This document shows, one piece after another, positions 40,430 through 48,409 of a stretch of 64,000 nt of DNA; position 1 is the first letter of the stretch; every line of letters begins with the position of its first letter. The notes under the pieces are model-generated. The model did not search any database. It was not told the origin of the DNA and saw nothing but the letters and a program-made list of their open reading frames with translations. A program made the translations under genes and the position numbers. Source of the DNA: Oxobacter pfennigii (GTDB lineage Bacteria > Bacillota > Clostridia > Clostridiales > Oxobacteraceae); contig NZ_LKET01000039.1 in assembly GCF_001317355.1 (NCBI RefSeq), forward strand, positions 124,001 to 188,000. The letters are read 5' to 3'.

Positions 40430-41306
40430 TACCGTAAAGTATTATTTCAAGGAAGGCATCCAGAGCATTATGAGAAATAAGATGATGAGCATTGCATCCA
40501 TAAGTACTGTAATGGCATCATTGCTTATATTCGGAGTCTTCTTCATCACGTTGTACAATGTGAATTCAGTGGTCAAAGATGTCGAAGGCAGCGTTGAGAT
40601 AAAGGTGTTTTTAAAGGATGATATTACGGACGAACAGAAAAGCGATATAGAAAGCCGCCTGAAATTATCAGAAGGCGTAAAAGAGGTAGAATTTGAATCT
40701 AAAAGGCAGGCCCTTGAGAATTTTAAAGAGCAATTGGGGGAAAAGGCTGATCTGGTAGCCGATATTGACCCTGAGGAGGTTATGCCAAACTCTTATATCA
40801 TAAAAATGTATGGCCCCCAGTATGTTGACGGTGTTGTTGAAACCCTTAATTCTATGAGCGGAATTGATAAAATAAACGATGCCCGTTCCATAATGGACAG
40901 GCTGATTCAAATTACCAGCTTTATCAAGGTCCTGGGGTTAAGCCTGATGGGGATTCTTCTTATAGTAGCGGTGTTTTTAATTTCCAATACAATCAAATTG
41001 ACGGTAATGGCCAGAAGAAGAGAAATAGGAATTATGAAATATATAGGAGCCACAGACTGGTTCATCAGATGGCCGTTTATAATAGAAGGAGTTTTCTTGG
41101 GTACATTCGGAGCCCTGTTTTCAGCCATAATACTGGGCTACGGATATTTTGTAGCTGTGGATGCAACTATATCAAGATTTGCAATTATTCAGCTTGTAGA
41201 CCCTTTTGAAATAGTACCTTACCTGGCAGTAATGTTCATATCCGTCGGTGTGGTATTAGGGTCCATAGGCAGTATAATATCCCTCCGCAGATTTTTAAAA
41301 GTTTAG
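40419..41306 (+). CDS. ftsX: cell division permease FtsX
   Basis: Four-helix membrane subunit of FtsEX. The first helix is at residues ~20-45 (SIASISTVMASLLIFGVFFITLYNV), followed by a large extracellular loop (~50-165) that contacts hydrolase activators. Three C-terminal helices surround the conserved LTVMARRREIGIMKYIGATDWFIRWPFIIEGVFLGTFGALF segment near residue 205. ATG 40419 is chosen because AGGGGG lies eight bases upstream. It overlaps ftsE by 11 bases. The M23 hydrolase two genes on is its likely partner. Confidence 0.96.
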   Translation: MKINTVKYYFKEGIQSIMRNKMMSIASISTVMASLLIFGVFFITLYNVNSVVKDVEGSVEIKVFLKDDITDEQKSDIESRLKLSEGVKEVEFESKRQALENFKEQLGEKADLVADIDPEEVMPNSYIIKMYGPQYVDGVVETLNSMSGIDKINDARSIMDRLIQITSFIKVLGLSLMGILLIVAVFLISNTIKLTVMARRREIGIMKYIGATDWFIRWPFIIEGVFLGTFGALFSAIILGYGYFVAVDATISRFAIIQLVDPFEIVPYLAVMFISVGVVLGSIGSIISLRRFLKV

Positions 41307-41364
41307 AGCAAAACCTTATGGAGCAACTGATTGCAAAAAGCGACAAGCGAAGCCTTAAAGGAAA

Positions 41365-41428
41365 GGGGACAACTATAAGTTGGTGACATTCCTTTAGGAG
41401 CGTCACCTTACATTGGCTGAATGTCCCC
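41365..41428. repeat. nested palindrome in ftsX-M23 gap
   Basis: GGGGACA (41365-41371) pairs with TGTCCCC (41422-41428) and an inner GGTGAC (41382-41387) with GTCACC (41402-41407). It resembles the shorter GGGGACA...TCCCC hairpins near 18648 and 22786, so it is probably a small repeat family. It lies in a 241-base gap before the M23 gene. Confidence 0.55.
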
Positions 41429-41547
41429 AACTTATGCGAGCTCGGCCATCAAAATCAGGATGGTTTTTAACTGGATAGCTTTTTGTAATCTGTTGCTTGA
41501 AGAAACCTAAGTTTTGGAGAAATAAATAGGTAAGGAGATGGTATCTT

Positions 41548-42717
41548 TTGAAAGGAAAGAAGCTATTGGTTTTACTTCTGGTTGCAGCCATGACGGTGGT
41601 TTTCAATGCTGCGGCTTTTGCAGACGAGCTTACGGAAAAGCAAAACAATTATGATAAAATACAAGATAAAATTGAAGGCGCAAAAGATGAATACGACAGC
41701 CTGGAGGACCAGGTTGCAGCAGATCAAAAGCAGGTAAAGGCACTGGAACAGGATATCGAAACTGTGGAATATGATATAACTGAAATGGAAGGAAGAATAG
41801 CCGATGTGCAGCAAATAATAAATGTGACAACAAAAGAGCTGGATGCTGCCATTGAAGATTACAACAGCCAGGACGAACTCATGAAAAAGAGAATAAACGC
41901 ATTGTACAAGAACGGCACATCCATGGGCTACCTTGAGGTGCTGGTTGAATCCTCAAGCTTCTCCGACTTCGTAACTAGGGCTGATATCATGCAAAAAGTA
42001 GTGGATTATGATATGAGTATGCTGGAGGAAATGAAGGCTAAAAGGGAAGAAATAAACAACAAAAAGATTAAGCTGGAGCAGGACAAGGCTGAATTAGTAG
42101 CATTGAAAGCAAATCTGGACCAGAAGAAAAAAGAGCTTGTAAGCAAAAACAATGAGAGAAAAAGCAGAATTGTAGCTTTGGAAAAGAAGCAGGCCGAGCT
42201 TAAGAATTTTATAGAGCAGGAAGAAGCAGCTGCTAAAAAGTTAGAAGAGGAAATTAAGCTTCTATTGAGCAGCCAGGGAGTATATGACGGCAGCAAGTAT
42301 GCTATTGTAAGAAAGTCCGACTTCCCCAGCGGCTCATCCCCCAGAATAACCTCTTATTACGGCAGCAGGATAGACCCCATAACAGGAAAAGCAGGGGCTT
42401 TCCATTCGGGGGTAGACATTGGCACGGCACGCTTGACTAATATTCCCGTATATGCCATGGCACCGGGCAAAGTAATACTTTCAAAATATTACGGAGGCTA
42501 TGGTAATGCTGTGGTTATAGATCATGGAAGCGGTTTTTCCACCCTTTATGCACATAATAATAAGCTGCTGGTGTCAGTTGGACAAACAGTCCTTGGAGGA
42601 CAGAAAATTGCCTTATCAGGAAGCACTGGAAGATCCACCGGGCCGCATATACATTTCGGCGCTATGCAAGACGGCAATTATATTGATTCTCTTCCTTATT
42701 TATTGATAGGAAATTAA
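41548..42717 (+). CDS. EnvC-like murein hydrolase activator / M23 (LytM) endopeptidase with coiled coil
   Basis: Secreted septal peptidoglycan protein, 389 residues: signal peptide (~1-25, cleavage after AFA-D), a long coiled coil (residues 26-255, in which EITEMEGRIADVQQIINVTTKELDAAIEDY is followed by a hinge LYKNGTSMGYLEVLVESSSFSDFVTRAD) and a LytM domain from ~265. The zinc ligands are intact: H in GAFHSGVDIG, D in the same motif and HxH in GPHIHFG. That makes an active metallopeptidase rather than an EnvC-type degenerate. It is probably regulated by FtsEX, encoded just upstream. The start is TTG with AAGGAG upstream. Confidence 0.92.
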   Translation: MKGKKLLVLLLVAAMTVVFNAAAFADELTEKQNNYDKIQDKIEGAKDEYDSLEDQVAADQKQVKALEQDIETVEYDITEMEGRIADVQQIINVTTKELDAAIEDYNSQDELMKKRINALYKNGTSMGYLEVLVESSSFSDFVTRADIMQKVVDYDMSMLEEMKAKREEINNKKIKLEQDKAELVALKANLDQKKKELVSKNNERKSRIVALEKKQAELKNFIEQEEAAAKKLEEEIKLLLSSQGVYDGSKYAIVRKSDFPSGSSPRITSYYGSRIDPITGKAGAFHSGVDIGTARLTNIPVYAMAPGKVILSKYYGGYGNAVVIDHGSGFSTLYAHNNKLLVSVGQTVLGGQKIALSGSTGRSTGPHIHFGAMQDGNYIDSLPYLLIGN

Positions 42718-42877
42718 TAGAAGGTTAAAGGGCAGAATTCAAAAGAATTACTGTCCTTATCTTTTTTCTTCCCCGCAATAATTTTGAATAAAAAAATGCC
42801 AAGTGTTATAATGATAAGGAAAATATAATAAAATATTTAGAGATAATCACTATTATACGAATATACGAGGTGTTGGA

Positions 42878-44086
42878 ATGATAACTAAAAGAAAGGCGAT
42901 TCTTTGGGTAGTTGCTGCAGTACTGGTAACAAATATTTCTACATTCATGTTGTCAAATTTTATATCAGTAGGCTTGGGGAATAAATACATAGTAACGGAA
43001 AAAGAAAATGAACTCATAAAAAAGTTTAATAAGCTTTTTGTGGTTAAAGATATAATTGAAAAGCAGTATGTGGACCCTATTGATGAGAGCAAGCTTATAG
43101 AGGGTGCGGTAGCAGGTATGGTCCAAGGAGTCAACGACCCCTATACCGAATACATGACCCCTGAAGAATACTCTGCCAGTACTGAAGCCATGGAAGGCGA
43201 GTATGCGGGGGTAGGGCTTATTGTCACTCTGATAGACGACAAGGTGACCGTTGTATCCCCCATTGAGGATACTCCGGGATATAAGGCAGGCATGAAATCC
43301 GGTGATGTAATAATCGGTGTAAATGATACTCCCACCACAGGTAAAAAGCTCAATGATGTCGTGTCAATGATGAAGGGCAAGGCCGGAACCGAGGTCAAGC
43401 TTACGGTTATAAAAAACGGAGAATCTTCTCCTGTTGAAGTTAAAATTGTAAGGGAAAACATTGTACTAAATCCCGTCAAGAGCGAAATGATGGGAGATAA
43501 TATTGGATATATAAGAATTTCCACCTTTAATCAGGAAAATGTGGCAGACAGCTTCAACCAGGCATTGCAAAGCCTTAAAATCAAGAAAATGAAAGGACTT
43601 GTACTTGATTTGAGGGATAACGGCGGCGGACTTTTAAGCGAATGCAAAAAAGTGGCTGATATGCTTTTAGGTGAAGGTACAATAGTATATACCATAGATA
43701 ACCAGAACAGAAAAGAAGTATTGACATCTGACCCCAATAAAGTAGATGTGCCAATAGTGGTTTTAGTAAACGGCGGTACTGCCAGTGCTTCTGAAATAGT
43801 GTCCGGTGCCATAAAAGATACAAAATCAGGCACGCTGGTTGGTACAAAGACCTTCGGAAAAGGCCTTGTTCAAACAATAATACCTCTTACATGGGACAAA
43901 TCGGCTGTAAAGGTTACAATAGCAAGATATTATACTCCCAGCGGAATATCCATACAGGGAAAGGGTATCGAACCCGATGTGGTGGTGGAGCTTCCCGAAG
44001 AATTGCAGAGGAAGTCGGAATTGACACGGCAGGAGGATGTTCAGCTTATTAAAGCCCTTGAGATAGTAGAGGAGCAGACTAAATAA
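42878..44086 (+). CDS. C-terminal processing peptidase (S41) with PDZ domain
   Basis: Membrane-anchored serine protease of the CtpA/CtpB family, 402 residues: N-terminal signal-anchor, tail-binding region (IEKQYVDPIDESKLIEGAVAGMVQGVNDPYTEYM), PDZ domain (~90-180, EYAGVGLIVTLIDDKVTVVSPIEDTPGYKAGMKSGDVI), and the S41 core with catalytic Ser in GGTASASEIVSGA (near residue 305) and Lys in TFGKGLVQTI. In Bacillus CtpB cleaves SpoIVFA during sporulation and its gene lies near ftsEX and minJ. The same order is kept here. Confidence 0.95.
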   Translation: MITKRKAILWVVAAVLVTNISTFMLSNFISVGLGNKYIVTEKENELIKKFNKLFVVKDIIEKQYVDPIDESKLIEGAVAGMVQGVNDPYTEYMTPEEYSASTEAMEGEYAGVGLIVTLIDDKVTVVSPIEDTPGYKAGMKSGDVIIGVNDTPTTGKKLNDVVSMMKGKAGTEVKLTVIKNGESSPVEVKIVRENIVLNPVKSEMMGDNIGYIRISTFNQENVADSFNQALQSLKIKKMKGLVLDLRDNGGGLLSECKKVADMLLGEGTIVYTIDNQNRKEVLTSDPNKVDVPIVVLVNGGTASASEIVSGAIKDTKSGTLVGTKTFGKGLVQTIIPLTWDKSAVKVTIARYYTPSGISIQGKGIEPDVVVELPEELQRKSELTRQEDVQLIKALEIVEEQTK

Positions 44087-44124
44087 GCATATATTTCCCT
44101 TGACATTAAATAGGTGGTGAGAAT

Positions 44125-45372
44125 ATGGATATACTTGCTATGCTGAAGATATGCTTTAGCGCGGTAGCATCTGCAGTCCTGATGCCTGATGCAAATCTCT
44201 GGTTTATATTATTATTGATGGTTATTTATTTTCAATATAAAAAAAATATCAGGCTGCAGGAGATAGTGTACGGCAAGCCTAAATATGACTTGACTAATCT
44301 TATGGTAACTTCGGTATTGTCGGGTATTGCAGCCGGCCTTATAATAAGCATGCCCATGACCATAATCGGTATTTCCTTCAGCCGGGATATGGGCCTTCAG
44401 TACTTAATATTGATATCTCTGGTTTTGATGTTTATAGAACCCAGATTTTTATGCTTCTCATATTCCGGAGGGATACTTTCATTAGTAAGCTTAATATTTG
44501 GTATAAAGGGAATTGACCCTACCGGAATAATGATTCTGGTAGCATCGTTGCACCTCATGGAAGCTTTGCTTATCTATGTTGATGGCTTTCGCGGAGCAGT
44601 GCCGGTATTTTATGAGAGAAAGAACGGCGAAATAACCGGCGGCTTTTCCATGCAGCGATATTGGCCGGTGCCCATAGCCCTCATAGTTTTCATGGGTTAT
44701 GAGCAAGTTACGGGAGACGTGGTAGCCACCCCAAGCTGGTGGCCTATCATTCGGCCTTTTATGGATCCGGAGCGCATGCAGGAAGCTTTATTTGTTGCTC
44801 TTCCCCTAACGGCAATATTGGGACATGGTTCCTTTACGGCATCCTACATGCCTAAGGATAAATGTAAAGATACATCTTTCAAGCTTGCCGTATTTGCACT
44901 CATGCTCTTGATACTTTCAATACTTTCTTCATTTATATATGTATTTAAATATATTGCCGCGCTTTTCGCACCTCTTGCCCATGAGTTTTTGATACAGCTG
45001 GACAGGAAGCAGGAATTGGAGCGAGCGCCCCTTTTTTCATCATCACCGGAAGGTATAAAGGTATTGGATACAATACCTGATGGTCCCGGAGAAAAGATGG
45101 GTATAAAACCAGGAGATACAGTAATGTCTATCAACAATAAAAGCGTAAAAACAGAAGAGGATATGGATGAATTTTTCAAGGACTATGTATCCTTTATTTG
45201 GGTGGATGTCAAGGATATAAAGGGAGATATAAAGACACTGGAATTTAAAAATTATAATGAGGGTATTGATTCACTGGAGCTTATATGCATACCCGGAAGC
45301 AACAGCAATAACAGGATAATGGTTAAAGAAAGCAGAAGTATCTTAAAAAGATTGTTCAATAAGGAAAGCTAA
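44125..45372 (+). CDS. MinJ-like polytopic membrane protein with C-terminal PDZ domain
   Basis: 415 residues with about six membrane helices in the first 290 residues (WFILLLMVIYFQYKK, VTSVLSGIAAGLIISMPM, YLILISLVLMFIEPRF, GIMILVASLHLMEALLIY, VPIALIVFMGYEQ, FALMLLILSILSSFIYVF) and a cytoplasmic PDZ domain near 305-370 (EGIKVLDTIPDGPGEKMGIKPGDTVMSINNKSVKTEEDMDEFF). That topology and the position after ctp are those of Bacillus MinJ, which bridges DivIVA and MinD at cell division. Identity is lower-confidence than topology and context. ATP-free; no catalytic motif. Confidence 0.8.
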   Translation: MDILAMLKICFSAVASAVLMPDANLWFILLLMVIYFQYKKNIRLQEIVYGKPKYDLTNLMVTSVLSGIAAGLIISMPMTIIGISFSRDMGLQYLILISLVLMFIEPRFLCFSYSGGILSLVSLIFGIKGIDPTGIMILVASLHLMEALLIYVDGFRGAVPVFYERKNGEITGGFSMQRYWPVPIALIVFMGYEQVTGDVVATPSWWPIIRPFMDPERMQEALFVALPLTAILGHGSFTASYMPKDKCKDTSFKLAVFALMLLILSILSSFIYVFKYIAALFAPLAHEFLIQLDRKQELERAPLFSSSPEGIKVLDTIPDGPGEKMGIKPGDTVMSINNKSVKTEEDMDEFFKDYVSFIWVDVKDIKGDIKTLEFKNYNEGIDSLELICIPGSNSNNRIMVKESRSILKRLFNKES

Positions 45373-45375
45373 TAC

Positions 45376-45572
45376 AGGGGCTGTTGTCTTTTAAACTTTG
45401 CATTGCTATGTTCAAGTTTTGCAAGTTCTAAGGCTCCCTGCATTGAAAATACGAGAATTTTTAAACTTCTTACCGCTCAAGCAATCAAAAATTTTAAGTG
45501 TTTTCTGCCATCACCAAGAACTTGTTCAGAACTCTCACAATTCATTTACGTTGTTTAAAAGGCACAGCCCCT
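45376..45572. repeat. MITE-like element, copy 2 (197 bp)
   Basis: Terminal inverted repeats: GGGGCTGTTGTCTTTTAAAC at the left and GTTTAAAAGGCACAGCCCC at the right, pairing over most of 19 bases. The interior matches the 38.3-kb element (TTTTGCAAGTTCTAAGGCTC, AATTTTTAAACTT, AGAACTCTCACAAT). It starts four bases after the minJ-like stop and marks the left edge of the accessory island. Confidence 0.75.
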
Positions 45573-45676
45573 TTCCGTATCATTTTTAATTTTTATGAAT
45601 AATATATAGGGGAAAATTATTAAAATGTACTAAAAATTAATTGCAGGGCAATTTATTGTCACAAGGGGGGATATAT

Positions 45677-46354
45677 ATGAAAATATGTATAGATGCAGGC
45701 CATGGAGGCAAGACACCCGGTGCCCAGGGAAAGAAAACCCTGGAAAAGTATATAAACCTTGAACTGGCATTGAAATTGAGAGATGAGCTTGTAAAAAACG
45801 GGATAGAAGTCATTATGACCAGGACAACGGATGTATATATTGAACTGAAGGAAAGATGTGATATAGCAAACAAGAACAAGTGCGATTATTTTATAAGCAT
45901 ACACTGCAACAGCTTTACAGATACATCCGTATCGGGCACCGAAACCTACTATTATAATGGAAGCAAAGAAGGTATGGAGTTGGCCCGGGCTATACAGAAT
46001 GCAGCCGTCCAATACAGCAAAAATAAAGACAGAGGCATAAAGACTGCCAGTTACTATGTGCTTGTATATACTGCCATGCCTGCAGTACTACTGGAGACTG
46101 CCTTTATATCCAATGAGAATGAAGAGAATATGTTAATGGATAAAACTTGGCAGGAAGGCTTTGTAAAAAATATTTCCTCAGCTATATTAAACTATCTTGG
46201 GATTAAGCCCAATGATGGCACAATCCCGGAGGAGCCAGGGTCATCAGGAAGGGAATTAAGTGATGAAGACCGCCAAAAAGCCATTGAAGAGCTTGAAAGA
46301 ATGCTGGAGCTTATGACTCAATCGGTAAATAAGCTGAAAGACATAATAAGATAA
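45677..46354 (+). CDS. N-acetylmuramoyl-L-alanine amidase (Amidase_3)
   Basis: Zn-dependent amidase that cleaves the glycan-peptide bond of peptidoglycan. The first ~175 residues are a complete Amidase_3 domain with the zinc ligands His in IDAGHGGKTPGA, Glu in LELALKLRDEL and His in SIHCNSFTD, and catalytic Glu in LLETAFISNENEE. The C-terminal ~45 residues are a helical tail. ATG 45677 is chosen because GGGGGG lies before it. There is no signal peptide, so release would need another route, possibly the convergent holin-like protein or mother-cell lysis. 225 residues. Confidence 0.9.
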   Translation: MKICIDAGHGGKTPGAQGKKTLEKYINLELALKLRDELVKNGIEVIMTRTTDVYIELKERCDIANKNKCDYFISIHCNSFTDTSVSGTETYYYNGSKEGMELARAIQNAAVQYSKNKDRGIKTASYYVLVYTAMPAVLLETAFISNENEENMLMDKTWQEGFVKNISSAILNYLGIKPNDGTIPEEPGSSGRELSDEDRQKAIEELERMLELMTQSVNKLKDIIR

Positions 46355-46357
46355 AAG

Positions 46358-46394
46358 AGCAGGCGCTGTACCAGGAATAGGTGCAGCGCCTGCT
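46358..46394. terminator. bidirectional terminator between amidase and holin-like genes
   Basis: AGCAGGCGCTG (46358-46368) pairs perfectly with CAGCGCCTGCT (46384-46394), with AATTTAATTTTT on one side and TTTTATCTTA on the other. Confidence 0.85.
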
Positions 46395-46398
46395 AAAT

Positions 46399-47289
46399 TT
46401 AATTTTTGCAGTTGTTTTTAAATAAAAGAGCTTCCCCCTTTTGAACATCTACTATTGCCTGATATGCGGCTACTATTATTTTTTCAAAAATCAAAGATTT
46501 CTTTCTTTCGGGGGAAATGTCACTGTAGCATACTTCCCTTATACCCTCCAGCCATTTTTTGAATTGGGGCTCATTCCAATTATTGAAAGTTTTTATACAT
46601 TCATCGGATATGCCTGCGTCAGCTATCTTTGTATTGATTACCTCTTCAGCGGTATTGAACAAGCTCGCCACACGAAAGAATATGAGATCATTATCCTTTG
46701 TATTGTTCTCCAGAAATTGCAGGTCCAGGCTGGTTATGAACCTGGCCCATTCCTCCAGCCTTATTTTTAAAATAACCTTCATGGGTTCATCCTTGATACC
46801 CGGCACCTGATAATCCATCATGTCCATTATTTCGGATATATAGCTCTGAACGTTTGTATTGCTGGTTAAAAGATCATCCAAGGGCTCTATCCTTAAATAT
46901 TTCATTATTAATTTTGAAAACCCAGAAGGCAGCGGTGCGCCCAACAAAGTTAAGTTTTTAAGGATGCTCAAGGATTCCGTAATGATAAGAAAGCTGGAAA
47001 TAATATTGGTAAGAAAGCTTGTTTGTATAAAAGAGGCAACACCTATTTCCACCAGCCTAATAGTGGCTATGGAGGAAAAATAGGTTATGAGCTTTTTAAA
47101 CAGCTTCTTAAGTTTTGAAAAATAAAATCTCTTTTGTTTTATGGCATTGGAAATACCGAAAATGGTATCCAGCATAATCAAAATAACCAATACCAGAATA
47201 GATGTCTGAAATTGCGAAAAATACGAAATAACAAGGCTTATAGCCAGTTTTTCATGCCAATTTTGTACTATCTCAAAAAAATTATCCAT
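46399..47289 (-). CDS. holin-like membrane protein with helical C-terminal extension
   Basis: 296 residues. The first ~130 resemble the toxin-secretion/phage-lysis holin family (Holin_4_1, TcdE-like): two to three helices, VLVILIMLDTIFGISNAIKQKRFYFSKLKKLFKKLITYF and FLIITESLSILKNLTLLGAPLP. The remaining ~165 residues are a soluble, mainly helical region (MKVILKIRLEEWARFITSLDLQFLENNTK, NNWNEPQFKKWLEGIREVCY) that I do not recognise and that holins normally lack. It converges on the amidase gene. It may release or localise amidase or surface proteins; that is inference. Confidence 0.7.
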   Translation of the reverse strand: MDNFFEIVQNWHEKLAISLVISYFSQFQTSILVLVILIMLDTIFGISNAIKQKRFYFSKLKKLFKKLITYFSSIATIRLVEIGVASFIQTSFLTNIISSFLIITESLSILKNLTLLGAPLPSGFSKLIMKYLRIEPLDDLLTSNTNVQSYISEIMDMMDYQVPGIKDEPMKVILKIRLEEWARFITSLDLQFLENNTKDNDLIFFRVASLFNTAEEVINTKIADAGISDECIKTFNNWNEPQFKKWLEGIREVCYSDISPERKKSLIFEKIIVAAYQAIVDVQKGEALLFKNNCKN

Positions 47290-47484
47290 AATATCACCTC
47301 ATTTCCCATAATCTCATACATCCTTCGACATCTTTCACAATATAGTATTCAAATACAGGCAGATGTTGTTCATAAAATAATTATAGTTTAAAAAAAGGCA
47401 CATTCAATTTTTGCAGGAATATTATGTATCGGAATAGCTGATTAATCAGAATTATATAATCCATACAGAAATGAAGGGATTTTT

Positions 47485-48222
47485 ATGAAGGGCATAATAT
47501 TAGCCGGCGGAACCGGTTCCAGGCTTTATCCTTTGACAAAGGTGACAAACAAGCATCTCCTTCCCATAGGGAGATATCCTATGATATATTATCCCGTTTC
47601 AAAGCTAAAGGAGGCGGGTATCAGAGAAATAGCCGTTATAACAGGCAAAGAGCATATGGGTGCTGTGGTGAATTTGCTGGGCAGCGGATATGATTTAGGA
47701 GCTGAATTCACTTATAGAATACAGGACAGGCCGGGGGGAATTGCACAAGCTCTGGGATTATGCAGAAATTTTGTAGGAAATGACAAATGCGTTGTCATAC
47801 TGGGTGACAATATTTTCAATGAATCAATTGCCTATTTTGTTGAAAAATTCAAATCTCAGGATTGCGGTGCCAGGATAATAATCCATGAGGTTAAAGACCC
47901 TCAAAGATTTGGCGTGGCTGAATTTAATAAAGACAGAATAGTGAGTATAGAAGAAAAGCCTAAATTTCCTAAAAGCAATTTTTGCGTGACGGGTATTTAT
48001 ATGTATGACAGTTGGGTTTTTGAAGCGGTAAATACACTGAAGCCTTCCGGCAGAGGGGAGCTTGAGATAACCGACGTAAACAACTGGTATATAAAAAACA
48101 GCTGTCTTTATTATGATGTTTTCAAGGATTGGTGGACAGACGCCGGAACCTTCGACTCCCTGCGGACTGCTTCCGAATTGGCAAAGGATATGAATCTGGC
48201 TGATATTTTAAATAGAAATTAA
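47485..48222 (+). CDS. short-form glucose-1-phosphate thymidylyltransferase-like nucleotidyltransferase
   Basis: Makes an activated sugar nucleotide, probably dTDP-glucose or similar, for the glycosyltransferases that follow. It has the nucleotide-binding signature GIILAGGTGSRLYPLTKVTNKHLLPIGRYPMIYYP, then VVILGDNIF near residue 104 with the metal Asp, VSIEEKPKFPKSNF and DAGTFDSL near the end. The length of 245 residues is shorter than E. coli RmlA (about 290) and similar to spore-coat SpsI-type enzymes. It lacks the usual C-terminal tail of RmlA. No rmlB, C or D lies beside it. Confidence 0.88.
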   Translation: MKGIILAGGTGSRLYPLTKVTNKHLLPIGRYPMIYYPVSKLKEAGIREIAVITGKEHMGAVVNLLGSGYDLGAEFTYRIQDRPGGIAQALGLCRNFVGNDKCVVILGDNIFNESIAYFVEKFKSQDCGARIIIHEVKDPQRFGVAEFNKDRIVSIEEKPKFPKSNFCVTGIYMYDSWVFEAVNTLKPSGRGELEITDVNNWYIKNSCLYYDVFKDWWTDAGTFDSLRTASELAKDMNLADILNRN

Positions 48223-48409
48223 ATTTATTATTATTATTATATGTATATAAGCAGGTATACCATTTGTGATATGCCTGTTTTTAAATTAACCTGGAATTAA
48301 CATATACCTTTCGAGTATAAGGCACATGTAAATATAAGCATTCTTTTAAATAATGAGTAATATATATAAGGCTAAATTAAATTCATGAAATAAGGAAGGG
48401 AAAAATGAT

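Noticed and set aside
45641-45676. Earlier start for the amidase
   Set aside because: GGGGGG is correctly spaced only for the ATG at 45677, and family members begin at this point (KICIDAGHGG).
47485-48222. Complete rml (rhamnose) operon
   Set aside because: Only an RmlA-like enzyme is present; RmlB, C and D are absent from the window.
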